From Microcaldota archaeon (GTDB taxonomy: Archaea > Micrarchaeota > Micrarchaeia > Micrarchaeales > Micrarchaeaceae), in assembly GCA_021812105.1 (NCBI GenBank), contig JAKAOQ010000004.1, positions 1-28,767 on the forward strand: DNA of 28,767 nt, in the 5' to 3' direction. The position numbers and the translations under genes are program-made. Positions 5,728 through 14,932 of this stretch are shown here, in pieces (the first letter of the stretch is position 1; every line of letters starts with the position of its first letter). A model generated the notes under the pieces. That model saw only the letters and a list, made by a program, of their open reading frames with translations. It was not told the origin of the DNA and did not search any database.

Positions 5728-6948
5728 ATGATAGTTAGGAACATAACCATGCTCGGACACAAGGACCATGGCAAGTCCACCCTGATAGGCAGCATGCTGA
5801 TGCTGACCAACTCGGTAACCAAGGCGAGGATAAGAGAGGCAAAAGTATACAGCAAGAAGCTTCACAAAAGCTTCGAGCCGGCTTTCATACTGGACAGCTT
5901 CCACGAGGAGAGGACGGGGGGGCTTACCATAGACATAACCAGGGCAGAGATACCCTACAGGGACGTAGCGTTTTCATTCATAGATGTCCCGGGCCACGAA
6001 GAGCTGATAAAGAACATGATAAGCGGTGCGTCTTACGCGTCAACCGCACTGCTACTGGTTTCCGCGAAGAAGGACGAAGGCATAAGGGACCAGACAAAAA
6101 GGCACCTCTACATAGCCAGGATGCTCGGAATACGGAATCTTGTGGTGGCGGTAAACAAGATGGACACTGTGCGCTACAAAGAAGCGAGGTTCTCGGAGAT
6201 GAGGGATGGGCTGCTGCCCTTCATAAATAAAATAGGGTTTGGAGAGGACGCGGTTAAATTCGTGCCGATCTCAGCGTACAGGGGAGAGGGCATAGTTAGC
6301 AAAAGCGGCAACATGAAATGGTACAAGGGCGAGCCTCTGATAGAGACGCTCTATGCGATGTCTGCGGACGAGAGCAACGATTCTTCCGGTCCAGTACGCG
6401 TAATACTGCAGGGTTTCCTAGACGGAAAGAAGGACCTGATAGTAGGAAAGCTAGTAAGGGGAACGCTCAGGGAGGGCGAGAATGATATCTGCACTATACC
6501 ACAGAACGAAAGGATAAAGATAAAAGGTATCATCGTGAACGGAAAGAGGGTGAAGAAGGCCGTAGCCGGAGAGCCTGTGGCGTTGCAGCTTGATAAGAAG
6601 ATAAGCGGAGAAGCGCGCGGCAGTATAATCTGCGGTTTTCTGTACTGCCCAATACCAAAATCCACTATAACAGCTCGCATATTCCTTACCGAAATGCTCG
6701 GGAAAGATTTCAGCATAAAGTTCAACGGAATAGACCTCCCAGTCAAGTCGATCAAGGTGAACAGATATATAGACACCACTACTGGCGAGGCGAGCAGCAA
6801 AAAAGCAATCGAGCCGCTAAACGCGGCTGATGCCACGATCTCCCTCGAATCAAAGGTGCCAGTTGAGAAATTTGATGAAACAAGGGAACTCGGCAGGTTC
6901 GTTCTCTATTCCAGGGGCAAGTTTGCCGGAATAGGGACGGTCCTATAG
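5728..6948 (+). CDS. cysN: Sulfate adenylyltransferase subunit 1, GTPase (CysN)
   Basis: This is the regulatory GTPase of ATP sulfurylase, a member of the EF-1-alpha/EF-Tu family. The G motifs are complete: GHKDHGKST (residues 10-18), ERTGGLTIDI (61-70) as switch I, DVPGH (86-90), NKMD (143-146) and SAYRGEG. A KWYKGEPLIETL segment at the end of the G domain is characteristic of the CysN/EF-1-alpha branch, followed by two beta-barrel domains. At 406 aa it is shorter than bacterial CysN and lacks a fused APS kinase. It starts 17 bases after cysD behind GGAGTGGTT. SelB and EF-1-alpha itself are alternatives by fold; direct linkage to cysD decides for CysN. No APS kinase, APS/PAPS reductase or sulfotransferase gene lies in the window. 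Confidence 0.9.
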   Translation: MIVRNITMLGHKDHGKSTLIGSMLMLTNSVTKARIREAKVYSKKLHKSFEPAFILDSFHEERTGGLTIDITRAEIPYRDVAFSFIDVPGHEELIKNMISGASYASTALLLVSAKKDEGIRDQTKRHLYIARMLGIRNLVVAVNKMDTVRYKEARFSEMRDGLLPFINKIGFGEDAVKFVPISAYRGEGIVSKSGNMKWYKGEPLIETLYAMSADESNDSSGPVRVILQGFLDGKKDLIVGKLVRGTLREGENDICTIPQNERIKIKGIIVNGKRVKKAVAGEPVALQLDKKISGEARGSIICGFLYCPIPKSTITARIFLTEMLGKDFSIKFNGIDLPVKSIKVNRYIDTTTGEASSKKAIEPLNAADATISLESKVPVEKFDETRELGRFVLYSRGKFAGIGTVL

Positions 6949-7145
6949 TAAAGCATAGCAGAGCACAGTAGAGCACGCTACCTTGTTTTACCCTGCAATT
7001 TCGATAAATACTCAGACGGTTATAAAATCATCTTGATGATAGCGCCTCCGTACGGGGTTAGTCGCAGCGTTTTGTTCAAACGCCCCAAATACGCACGTTG
7101 AAGAAAAGATTTATATGCGTGGTAACAAATCTATTCGTGGATAGC
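6949..7145. promoter_or_regulatory. cysN-asnS intergenic region with asnS TATA box
   Basis: The clear element is AAAGATTTATATG (7105-7117), a purine-rich BRE followed by TATA, about 30 bases before the asnS ATG and consistent with a nearly leaderless message. Just after cysN are three imperfect decamers (6947-6956, 6957-6966 and 6967-6976) of consensus AGYARAGCAY. I see no small gene here. Confidence 0.6.
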
Positions 7146-8450
7146 ATGCTGAAGGCTTACACCAAACCTACTCCGGTATCAAAAGCGATAACCCGTACTG
7201 GGACAGAAGAAACAATAAGGGGGTGGATACATAGGAAGAGGACGGTGGGCGGCAAAATATTCATTACCGTGAGGGACAGGACCGGCGTCGTCCAGTGCGT
7301 GGTTGATAAGAGCGTTATAGGTGAAAAGCTCTGGTCTGTACTCGACAAGGCTTATCTGGAATCTAGCCTACTCTTGAGGGGGGTTGTGAAAAAGGACGAC
7401 AGGGCGCCAAACGGGGTAGAAATGGAAGCGAGCGATGTCCTGCTCGTGCATTCGGGTGAGCAGTTTCCTATCACCGAGTACCAGAGCGCCGAATTCCTGT
7501 TGGACGTGAGGCATCTTTGGTTGAGGAGCCAGCGCATGATAAGTGCGATGAAGGCGCGTTCATACCTGTTCAGATATCTTCGCGAATTTCTTGACAAACA
7601 GAGTTTCTACGAAATAACTCCCCCGATTATAACCGTTTCTGGCGGTGAGACCGGAGCTAACCTCTTCAAACTGGAATATTTCGACCGCAAGGCCTATCTG
7701 ACCGAGTCGTCGCAGCTCTACGCCGAGGCGATGATATACTCATTGGAAAAAGTTTACTCGTTCGCGCCGTCATTCAGGGCTGAGAAGTCTAGGACGGTGA
7801 AGCACCTTGCCGAGTACTGGCATCTCGAGCCGGAGATGGCGTACTTCAACAACGCAACCAACATGAAACTGCAGGAGAAGCTTGTGAGCAGCGTGGCGAA
7901 CAGGATGGCAAAGGAGAACGATGGCATACTCAAGTTCTTCAACGTCGATCCCGAAAGCCTGCTGAGGATAAAGCCCCCGTTCAAGCGCATAAGCTATGAT
8001 TCAGCAATAGAACTGTTGCAACAGAAGGGATCTACCAAGAAGTGGGGCGAAGATTTCGGGGTAGACGAAGAGCGGCTGCTTACCGAGGACGAGGACAAAC
8101 CGATATTCGTGTACAACATGCCCAAGGAGCTGAAGGCCTTTTACATGCCGATAAATCCAAAGGATCCAAGGACTGTACTGTGCGCAGACATGCTGGCGCC
8201 GCACGGCCACGGAGAGATAATTGGAGGAAGCGAGAGGGAATGGCGTCTGGAACCGCTTCTCGAGAGGATGAAAGAGATGAAGATGAATATAGACAACTAT
8301 AAATGGTACCTGGACCTGAGAAGATACGGCTCTGTGCCTCACGCGGGGTTCGGATTGGGGGTCGAGCGCATTCTGAAGTGGATGCTGAATCTCGACCACA
8401 TAAGGGACGCGATACCCTTCCCAAGGATGATCAACAGGTTGGTGCCGTAA
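7146..8450 (+). CDS. asnS: Asparaginyl-tRNA synthetase
   Basis: This class IIb aminoacyl-tRNA synthetase charges tRNA-Asn. The 434-aa protein has an N-terminal OB-fold anticodon-binding domain (RGWIHRKRTVGGKIFITVRD), the motif 2 region FRAEKSRTVKHLAEYWHLEPEM and a motif 3 region GFGLGVERILKW. The C-terminal IIGGSERE, WYLDLRRYGSVPHAGFGLG and IPFPR signatures fit AsnRS. In AspRS the motif 2 region is different (Asn- and Thr-rich after FRAE), so AsnRS is preferred. Direct charging with AsnRS implies that Asn-tRNA formation need not depend on amidotransferase. I start at ATG 7146, downstream of the TATA box; an upstream TTG at 7098 would precede that promoter and is rejected. Confidence 0.93.
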   Translation: MLKAYTKPTPVSKAITRTGTEETIRGWIHRKRTVGGKIFITVRDRTGVVQCVVDKSVIGEKLWSVLDKAYLESSLLLRGVVKKDDRAPNGVEMEASDVLLVHSGEQFPITEYQSAEFLLDVRHLWLRSQRMISAMKARSYLFRYLREFLDKQSFYEITPPIITVSGGETGANLFKLEYFDRKAYLTESSQLYAEAMIYSLEKVYSFAPSFRAEKSRTVKHLAEYWHLEPEMAYFNNATNMKLQEKLVSSVANRMAKENDGILKFFNVDPESLLRIKPPFKRISYDSAIELLQQKGSTKKWGEDFGVDEERLLTEDEDKPIFVYNMPKELKAFYMPINPKDPRTVLCADMLAPHGHGEIIGGSEREWRLEPLLERMKEMKMNIDNYKWYLDLRRYGSVPHAGFGLGVERILKWMLNLDHIRDAIPFPRMINRLVP

Positions 8451-8451
8451 G

Positions 8452-8480
8452 AATTTTTTCAACATTCTGCGATTTTTCTT
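8452..8480 (+). terminator. T-tract terminator after asnS
   Basis: Two T-runs (AATTTTTTC at 8452-8460 and GATTTTTCTTTC near 8471-8482) follow directly on the asnS stop. Archaeal intrinsic termination relies on such T-tracts without a required hairpin. The next gene has its own TATA. Confidence 0.4.
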
Positions 8481-8580
8481 TCGACGAAGAGCACGGCAAA
8501 GCATTTATTCAAGCCACGCGCAGGAATTTAGTGCTATACCATTTGCAAAATTATACTACAATCTAAATGCCACATAATTG

Positions 8581-8590
8581 ATTTAAAAAA
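8581..8590 (+). promoter_or_regulatory. TATA box of nrdJ
   Basis: ATTTAAAAAA lies about 50 bases before the nrdJ ATG. It would give a leader of roughly 25 nt that includes the GGGGGTTGGTGA translation signal. The remainder of 8481-8636 shows no gene. Confidence 0.5.
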
Positions 8591-8636
8591 CCTTGCCATT
8601 GAATCTATTAGCGACTCTGAGTGGGGGTTGGTGACC

Positions 8637-10922
8637 ATGGCGCATTTTGTTATAAAAAGAAACGGGGAAAAGAAGGAGTTCGATAAGGAGAAGATACTGC
8701 ACGCGCTGTTCGGCGCTTTTTCCGACGTATATCCGGACAGGGACGATGCCGAGAATCTTAATTTAGCAAACACGATATGCAGCACAGTTGTGAAAAAGAT
8801 AGAAGAGACTGGAAAAGACGAAATAAACGTCGAAGAGATACAGGACATCCTTGAGGGTATCCTGATGGAAAAGGAAAAAGCGGTAGCTAAGTCGTACATA
8901 CTGTTCAGGAGCAAGAGGGCCGATATAAGGCGTGCAAAGACGAGCCTTGGAATTTCAGAAGATGACCTCAAGCTGCCGATAAATTCCATAACGGTTCTTG
9001 CTGCGAGGTATCTGATAAAAGACGCAAACGGAAAAGTGATCGAGACGCCAAAGCGGCTCTTCACAAGAGTCTCTCACGCGCTCGCTGAAGTTGAAAGGGG
9101 ATACGGAAAGAACGATGATGAGATAAAGGAGCTGGAGAAGCAGTTCTACGATATGATGATATCGTTCAGGTTCATGCCCAACTCTCCGACGCTGATGAAT
9201 GCTGGGACTTCGCTTGGTCAGCTCAGCGCGTGCTTCGTGCTTCCGGTAAGCGATTCGCTGACCGAGATATTCGACGCAGTAAAGTACGCCGCGCTCATAC
9301 ACCAATCCGGCGGCGGAACAGGATTCTCTTTTTCCAGGTTGAGGCCGGCAAACGATATGGTGAAAAGCACGGGAGGCGTAGCTTCCGGTCCGATATCCTT
9401 CATGAAGGTATTCGATGCCGCAACAGAGCAGATCAAGCAGGGTGGAAAGAGAAGAGGGGCAAACATGGGTATACTCCGCGTCGACCACCCCGATATACTA
9501 GACTTCATAGTGCTAAAAGAAAGGGAAGGAGTGATGAGAAATTTCAACATATCCGTCGGGGTAACGGACACGTTTATGAGGGCTGTGCGGGATGACACAG
9601 ATTACCCGCTGATAAATCCCAGAAACGGCAAGGCGGTTAGGTACCTCAACGCCAGGGCCGTGTGGAATCTCATAGTCACGATGGCGTGGAAGACCGGAGA
9701 CCCCGGACTTGTATTTCTGGACAGGATGAATTCAACGTTCTCAAATCCAGTTCCTTCGTACGGTCCGATCGAGTCAACAAACCCGTGTGGCGAACAGCCG
9801 CTCTATCCTTTCGACTCTTGCAATCTGGGTTCTATAAATCTTGCAAACATGGTAAAGAGGATAGACCACCATTTTGACGTTGATTGGGACGAGCTGAAGC
9901 GCATAACGTGGCTGGGCGTAAGGTTCCTGGACAACGTGATAGATGCAAACCATTATCCGCTCAAGCAGATAGAGGAGGTATCTAAGAGCATAAGGCGAAT
10001 AGGCCTTGGAATCATGGGATGGGCAGACCTGCTCATAAAGCTCGGTATAAGGTACAACAGCAACGAGGCGCTGCTCCTCGCAGAGGAGGTAATGTCGTTC
10101 ATAAGCAGAGAGGGCAGGAAAGCGAGCGAGGCTCTCGCCGCAGAGAAGGGCGAGTTCCCGGAGTTCAAGAATAGTATATGGTACAAGCTCGGCCACAAGC
10201 CGCTGAGGAATTCTACGGTCACTACGATAGCTCCAACTGGGACAATCAGCATAATATCCGGAGGGACTTCGCAGGGAATTGAACCAATATTCTCGGTAGT
10301 ATACATGCGCAACGTCCAGGAGAGCCTGGGCTCAAACCTGGTAGAGATAAATAACGAGTTCGAGAGGTTCGCTCTAGAACAGGGCTTCTACTCCGACGAG
10401 CTTATGAGCAGCCTCGCTGGCAGGACCACGATACAGGACGTCGAGGAGATACCGGAAGACGTCAGGAAGCTCTTCGTCACCGCTTTCGATGTGTCTCCGG
10501 AATGGCACGTCAAGATGCAGGCAGCTTTCCAGAAGTATGTCGACAACGCTGTTTCAAAGACCATAAACCTCCCGACCGGCGCAACCCCGCAGGACGTGGA
10601 GAGTGCGTACCTCCAGGCCTACAATCTCGGATGCAAGGGCATAACGATCTACAGGGACCAGAGCAAGAGCGTGCAGGTGCTGCAGCCCCTGTCAAGGCAG
10701 CAGGTTGTCGGCAGCAGCTTCGCCAGCGTTAAGCAGAAGCACATAGAAAAGGAAAAGAAGGAGAAGGAAGTAATGACGATAGGGGAGATAAAGGCCGGAG
10801 CGAGCAACTACATAATCATACCTGAGAAAGAGGTAAAGTGCCCAGACTGCGGCACGGTGATGATATCAGGGGGAGGGTGCTTCACGTGCCCCAAGTGCGG
10901 ATACAGCGTGTGCGGCGACTGA
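8637..10922 (+). CDS. nrdJ: Adenosylcobalamin-dependent (class II) ribonucleotide reductase
   Basis: It reduces ribonucleotides to deoxyribonucleotides using a cobalamin-generated thiyl radical, so it works with or without oxygen. The 761-aa protein opens with an ATP-cone (FVIKRNGEKKEFDKEKI), the allosteric domain. Redox cysteine 1 is in SACFVLPV (about residue 198), the radical cysteine with its Asn and Glu partners is in NPCGEQ (about 383), and redox cysteine 2 is in DSCNLGSINL (about 394). APTGTISIISGGTSQGIEP is the substrate phosphate-binding segment. The C-terminus is a four-cysteine zinc-ribbon-like tail (CPDC...CPKC) typical of NrdJ and used for re-reduction. No intein is present. ATG 8637 follows GGTTGGTGA closely; GTG 8631 is an alternative. 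The enzyme implies a cobalamin supply from salvage or partners. Confidence 0.96.
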   Translation: MAHFVIKRNGEKKEFDKEKILHALFGAFSDVYPDRDDAENLNLANTICSTVVKKIEETGKDEINVEEIQDILEGILMEKEKAVAKSYILFRSKRADIRRAKTSLGISEDDLKLPINSITVLAARYLIKDANGKVIETPKRLFTRVSHALAEVERGYGKNDDEIKELEKQFYDMMISFRFMPNSPTLMNAGTSLGQLSACFVLPVSDSLTEIFDAVKYAALIHQSGGGTGFSFSRLRPANDMVKSTGGVASGPISFMKVFDAATEQIKQGGKRRGANMGILRVDHPDILDFIVLKEREGVMRNFNISVGVTDTFMRAVRDDTDYPLINPRNGKAVRYLNARAVWNLIVTMAWKTGDPGLVFLDRMNSTFSNPVPSYGPIESTNPCGEQPLYPFDSCNLGSINLANMVKRIDHHFDVDWDELKRITWLGVRFLDNVIDANHYPLKQIEEVSKSIRRIGLGIMGWADLLIKLGIRYNSNEALLLAEEVMSFISREGRKASEALAAEKGEFPEFKNSIWYKLGHKPLRNSTVTTIAPTGTISIISGGTSQGIEPIFSVVYMRNVQESLGSNLVEINNEFERFALEQGFYSDELMSSLAGRTTIQDVEEIPEDVRKLFVTAFDVSPEWHVKMQAAFQKYVDNAVSKTINLPTGATPQDVESAYLQAYNLGCKGITIYRDQSKSVQVLQPLSRQQVVGSSFASVKQKHIEKEKKEKEVMTIGEIKAGASNYIIIPEKEVKCPDCGTVMISGGGCFTCPKCGYSVCGD

Positions 10923-10924
10923 AA

Positions 10925-11845
10925 CTATTTCGTAAGTACCCTGCAGCCGTCCTTCTCGACCACCATCTCGTGTTCGAACTGCGAGACCAAACCCTTTCCA
11001 GACTCGGCAAGCGCCGGATACACTTCTATCGCTCCAACCCTCAGCAACTCCCTTACGGCGCTGTACAGCGAGAAACTCGAGCTGAACAGTTCAGAGAGCC
11101 ATCTTACAGCAAAAGGATTGTTTCGATAGCTCTTTTCTATCTCTTTTAGCATGATTCTTGCATCGCCGTTCCTGGTCGCGGCTTCTCCGACGTATCCATA
11201 TATCTCGTAAAAGTCGCTGTTCACCACGTATCCCTTGCCGTTTGTCGCGAAAGGTTCGAGCGCGATTATATCTCCTTCATTCAGCACCGTTTCGTCTCCG
11301 TTGCCGTAGTTAGGTATGAATGGGTCGGAGTGGAGGTCGTTCACTCTCACTCCGTGCCCGCCAAGGTTCTTTATCGGCACGTAGCCCTTGCTCTTTATCG
11401 TATCCTCTATAACCTTGCCTATATCACCCAGCTTGACGCCAGCCTTTACCGTGCTTATCGCGTTCTGCAGAGCCTCTTCCGACGCTTCAATGAGCTTTCC
11501 GTTCTCTCCGGAAAGATCTAGGGTTATGGCGCAGTCTCCTAGTACTCCATCCTTCTCGGCTCCCAGGTCTATCTTCACCACATCCTTTTCGCCGAACATC
11601 CTTTTGTCTTCGGATGACGGGGTGTAGTGCGCAGCGTATTCGTTTATCGACAGGTTGACGGGGAACGCCAACCCGTAGCCCTGCTCCTTCGCAAACGCCT
11701 CTATAGCGTTTGCAACATCGAGCAGCTTCGCTCCCGGTTTCACCCTCTCCCTTGCGTACTCAAGCATCTTGTGTGATACGCTTCCTACTCCCTCTGCAAT
11801 CTTCAGTACCTCTTCCTTGTCAGCAATCTGGTCATTCTCTTCCAT
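10925..11845 (-). CDS. map: Methionine aminopeptidase, type II
   Basis: This removes the initiator methionine from nascent proteins when residue 2 is small. The 306-aa pita-bread-fold enzyme shows the five metal ligands: Asp in KIDLGAEKDG, Asp in LGDCAITLD, His in NLGGHGV, Glu in IALEPFAT and Glu in SQFEHEMVV near the C-terminus. The helical insertion between the last two ligands (roughly residues 220-275) defines the archaeal/eukaryotic type II enzyme. It begins nine bases after polB, with GAGGTG ahead of its ATG, so the two genes are probably cotranscribed. It converges on nrdJ with a two-base gap. Confidence 0.95.
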   Translation of the reverse strand: MEENDQIADKEEVLKIAEGVGSVSHKMLEYARERVKPGAKLLDVANAIEAFAKEQGYGLAFPVNLSINEYAAHYTPSSEDKRMFGEKDVVKIDLGAEKDGVLGDCAITLDLSGENGKLIEASEEALQNAISTVKAGVKLGDIGKVIEDTIKSKGYVPIKNLGGHGVRVNDLHSDPFIPNYGNGDETVLNEGDIIALEPFATNGKGYVVNSDFYEIYGYVGEAATRNGDARIMLKEIEKSYRNNPFAVRWLSELFSSSFSLYSAVRELLRVGAIEVYPALAESGKGLVSQFEHEMVVEKDGCRVLTK

Positions 11846-11854
11846 ACACGCACC

Positions 11855-14317
11855 TCATAACTTCTTCTGTTTGCCGTCGCCCTTCAACTCACTCTCGTCA
11901 AAATTTAGCTCTTTGAGTATCCGCATCGTAGCCGGTAGCACCTGGTGGTTTATATAATAGTCGGCGTTGTAGTCCTTGGCGATGCCGTACAGCTGTGCAG
12001 CATCAGATATGCTCTTTCCGCTGTTCGTTATTATATAACCTATCACTCCCTGCTCAAGCTCCTCCTTCTTCCTGAGCCCGCTCTCGACCGCTTTTCTCGC
12101 CGCAGCTATCTCCGGAGACTTCAGGTCGTAGCTGTATATCCCCTTTCTGAGCTGCGTCCTTATCACGAGCTCGTCGAGCGGGATCTTGCCCTCCTTAAGA
12201 TTCTTAACCACATCCTTGACTATGTTCGCCGCCTTCTCGGCGCTTCCCTCCCTGAGTATAACCTCCAGGACTTTCTTCTGCGTGTCCTGCGCGATCTTCG
12301 ACCAGTCCCTCCTTACGAGCTCAAATCCCTTTATCTTTATCCTGCCGGATTCGGAAAGCAGCGCGTACTTCTTCTTTGCGCCGACTATGGTGTTCTCTAC
12401 CTTCCTACCTACGAACAGCCCCCTGCTGTAAAAATCCTCGAGCTCCATCTCCATCCCTTCAGGAAGCTTTGAATTGAGCCCCTTGATAAAAGCGAACGCG
12501 TCCTCCTTGGTCTTGTCCCCCAGGAGCAGGAGTATGCTATCCGTGTCCCCATACAGAACCCTGAAGCCGCTCTTTTCCGCCTTTTCTATAGAGTCGTTTA
12601 TGTAGAATCTGCCGTAAGCCGTTACGCTGGCGGCGCACTCCCTCGAGTACCATCTCGCCCTGGCGTAGCCGAGATATCCATAGAAAGCGTTGGCGAGTAT
12701 CTTCAGCGCCTGGGACCTTGATCCTAGTACTATGTTGTCGGGATCCTTCTTGTAGAGCTTCTTGACCTCGCTCCTCTCCATCGTCAGCAGCTTGAGTATT
12801 GAAGGTGTAATATATACGCCGTCTTTCCTGAATTTGGTTCCGGTTGGCGATTCATAGTAATCCTTGCAATCGGTGCATATAGCAGATACGTCTATGTTGT
12901 GTGATATTATTATCGAGGGATACAGCCCCCTGAAGTCGAACATGACTAGTCTGTCATATATTCCTGGCTGTGGTGTCTTTACGAAAGCGCCTTCTATCGG
13001 GTTGCTAGCCCTGCTCACTATCTGCCCCTCCCCCGGCTTGTTCGGGATCATCTCTCCGAACTCGTAAGCGTATCTCATCAGCATGAACTCTACGAGCTGA
13101 CTGGTCGTTGATACGGCAACGTCGCCCGCGATGTCCCCCGTGATCGTGGCGAGCTCGAATATTATCGGGGTGAAAGTATCATAAACTGTCCTCAGCGCGT
13201 CGGCGTCGTTCAGGTTGTAATATGTCAGCTCCCTCAATTTTTCTCCTCCCTCATCCCACATCTGCCATATGTTCGGCTTGTCAACCATAACCTTTTTTTC
13301 TGTGCTTATCGCTTCGTAAACGTCCTTGAGCTTGAAGCTGCTCAGCCTAAGTATGTTGGCCGAAGCCCCAACCACGGATATGAATTTGGACACGTTGAAC
13401 ATATCTACGTGCATCCTACCGGCAAGCTTTACCTTGTCTATCATACCGTGCTTCTCCAGTCTGGTCTCTCCAGCAAACCTCCCGAGATCTAGTTCTAGAT
13501 TTATCGTCTTCGCCCTGTCGAGCATATACCTTATGTCGAAGTTGGTCGACGCGTATCCAGACAAAACATCTATTTCAAGATCGTCCAGCATCTTCGAGAA
13601 TTTTATGAGCATATCCTTCTCGTCCTTGGCTAGGTCGACGATCTCCGCTCCAACATCCTTGTAAGTTATGACGCCCTTCCCGCTTCCGCCGTCACCTTTT
13701 TTGTACGAGTAGCTGATCATAAGTATAGGGTCCTTGTCGGGTCTGGACGCGCCAGCCGGGTTGTAGGTCTCTATGTCGAAGCACATAGAATTCAGCCTGC
13801 TCCAACCGTTGCCATTTTCCTTGTTTTCGTAGCGTTCCATGCTTACTATGCAAAGGCGGCCATCAGCATCCTTCTCCGCCGCGATCACATAATCGGCGAA
13901 CGGCACTATCGCCTTGTCTAGTATGTACCTCCTGGCAAACGGTATGTCGTTTTCATAAGCAGTTCCCTTGCCCCTCAGTGCCCCGCTGAGCTTCGGAACA
14001 GAGAGCGGATTCTGCACGTATACCTTGTAGACATCGAGCTCCTTGCCCGAGAGCTTCCTCCTCTCCTTCTGCACCGATGCCGCGCTTATCGTCTTGCCGT
14101 TGTCTATCACGTAAGCGTCCTTTATGTTAACTTCATCTACTCCGAACTGGGGAACGAGGTAGAAATAGGGCATGAAGTCCTTGTCAAATAATTCGTAAAC
14201 CTTACCGGACAGATCCTTGAAGGCCAGCCTTATGTAGACGCGATCTCCCGCCGCTGCGTAGTCTACGTCGAAAATCATACCCTCCAGTTTAAGCTTTCCG
14301 CTTTCAGACTTTGTCAT
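11855..14317 (-). CDS. polB: DNA polymerase, family B
   Basis: This replicative-type polymerase with 3'-5' proofreading is 820 aa, normal for archaeal PolB. The exonuclease motifs are intact: FDIETYNP (Exo I), ASTNFDIRYM (Exo II) and YNLNDADAL (Exo III). Polymerase motif A is DFRGLYPSIIISHN, motif B is KILANAFYGYLGY and motif C is YGDTDS; KKKY lies after motif C. In most family members motif B reads KxxxNSxYG, so Ala-Phe here is a mild deviation. There is no intein, although inteins often occur in these motifs in archaea. The message continues into map. A TATA-like pair (ATATAAGGAATATATAG on the minus strand, near 14370-14390) lies 55-70 bases upstream of the ATG. Confidence 0.97.
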   Translation of the reverse strand: MTKSESGKLKLEGMIFDVDYAAAGDRVYIRLAFKDLSGKVYELFDKDFMPYFYLVPQFGVDEVNIKDAYVIDNGKTISAASVQKERRKLSGKELDVYKVYVQNPLSVPKLSGALRGKGTAYENDIPFARRYILDKAIVPFADYVIAAEKDADGRLCIVSMERYENKENGNGWSRLNSMCFDIETYNPAGASRPDKDPILMISYSYKKGDGGSGKGVITYKDVGAEIVDLAKDEKDMLIKFSKMLDDLEIDVLSGYASTNFDIRYMLDRAKTINLELDLGRFAGETRLEKHGMIDKVKLAGRMHVDMFNVSKFISVVGASANILRLSSFKLKDVYEAISTEKKVMVDKPNIWQMWDEGGEKLRELTYYNLNDADALRTVYDTFTPIIFELATITGDIAGDVAVSTTSQLVEFMLMRYAYEFGEMIPNKPGEGQIVSRASNPIEGAFVKTPQPGIYDRLVMFDFRGLYPSIIISHNIDVSAICTDCKDYYESPTGTKFRKDGVYITPSILKLLTMERSEVKKLYKKDPDNIVLGSRSQALKILANAFYGYLGYARARWYSRECAASVTAYGRFYINDSIEKAEKSGFRVLYGDTDSILLLLGDKTKEDAFAFIKGLNSKLPEGMEMELEDFYSRGLFVGRKVENTIVGAKKKYALLSESGRIKIKGFELVRRDWSKIAQDTQKKVLEVILREGSAEKAANIVKDVVKNLKEGKIPLDELVIRTQLRKGIYSYDLKSPEIAAARKAVESGLRKKEELEQGVIGYIITNSGKSISDAAQLYGIAKDYNADYYINHQVLPATMRILKELNFDESELKGDGKQKKL

Positions 14318-14450
14318 CTCCTAAAACCCTAAAAAAGAGAATAACTCCTACAGAGCATATGGCGAGGATACCTATATATTCCTTATATCTCCGACTGAGC
14401 TCCTATTCAAAAATGGAAAAGGTACGAGAAAGAAAAAAGAACAGCCACTC

Positions 14451-14876
14451 TCACTTGGCCGGCTTGCTCTCCTGCACCTTTGTCGGGCTTATGACCATTG
14501 GTGGTATCAGGCCAAGCGAATACGCAACGAGCGTACCAGTAGCGCTGCACCTGAAGTTGAGCCCGTTTATTATTTCCTCTGCTAGAGGAACCGGAAGCTG
14601 GCTCGACTCTGACCACTTCTTGAGTATAGCGCTCACGGCCTCCTTGCTCTCCTTTACATCTATGTCTCCAGAGAGCTTTATGTGCCCGACGCTCTTCGAC
14701 TCCTTCGTTGTACCATCGAGATAGTCCGCAAAGAAAGAATACTCTACCTTCAGTTTGTCATCTGCCGAAGTCACTCCGTCGATGTTTATGGTCATCTTCG
14801 GAAACATCTGCTTTACTAAAGACTCTTGGGAATCTATAGCTCCTTCTACCTTCTTTATGGTAAATCCTGTTATCAT
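14451..14876 (-). CDS. Conserved-looking 141-aa protein, possibly SecB-like
   Basis: The protein reads as a beta-rich first two thirds (FTIKKVEGAI, MTINIDGV, LKVEYSFFADY, GHIKLSGDIDV) followed by a long helix LAEEIINGLNFRCSATGTL and a proline-containing hydrophobic end (LGLIPPMVI). This order, four antiparallel strands followed by a helix and a final proline-rich turn, is what SecB-fold chaperones show, but there is no signature I can call decisive. No signal peptide or membrane helix is seen. It stands alone between polB and the HAD gene, transcribed in the same direction with gaps of 56 and 133 bases. Function is unknown; a chaperone role is a guess. Confidence 0.75.
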   Translation of the reverse strand: MITGFTIKKVEGAIDSQESLVKQMFPKMTINIDGVTSADDKLKVEYSFFADYLDGTTKESKSVGHIKLSGDIDVKESKEAVSAILKKWSESSQLPVPLAEEIINGLNFRCSATGTLVAYSLGLIPPMVISPTKVQESKPAK

Positions 14877-14932
14877 ACTACCACTTTAGCATTAGATATG
14901 CTTCCAAAACATTAATAAGGCTAACCCACACA

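Noticed and set aside
6351..6836. 161-codon minus-strand open frame inside cysN
   Set aside because: It is antisense to a clearly conserved gene, with composition typical of a shadow frame and no initiation signal.
5728..6948. SelB or EF-1-alpha
   Set aside because: Direct coupling to cysD and the CysN-type G-domain end favour ATP sulfurylase; nothing in the window indicates selenocysteine coding.
7098..7145. Upstream TTG start of asnS
   Set aside because: It precedes the TATA box and would place the promoter inside the coding region.
8001..8504. 167-codon minus-strand open frame at the end of asnS
   Set aside because: It lies antisense to AsnRS motif 3, and its product has shadow-type His/Arg/Tyr-rich composition.
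11945..12472. 175-codon plus-strand open frame inside polB
   Set aside because: It is antisense to conserved polymerase regions and reads as a Leu/Tyr/Arg-rich shadow.
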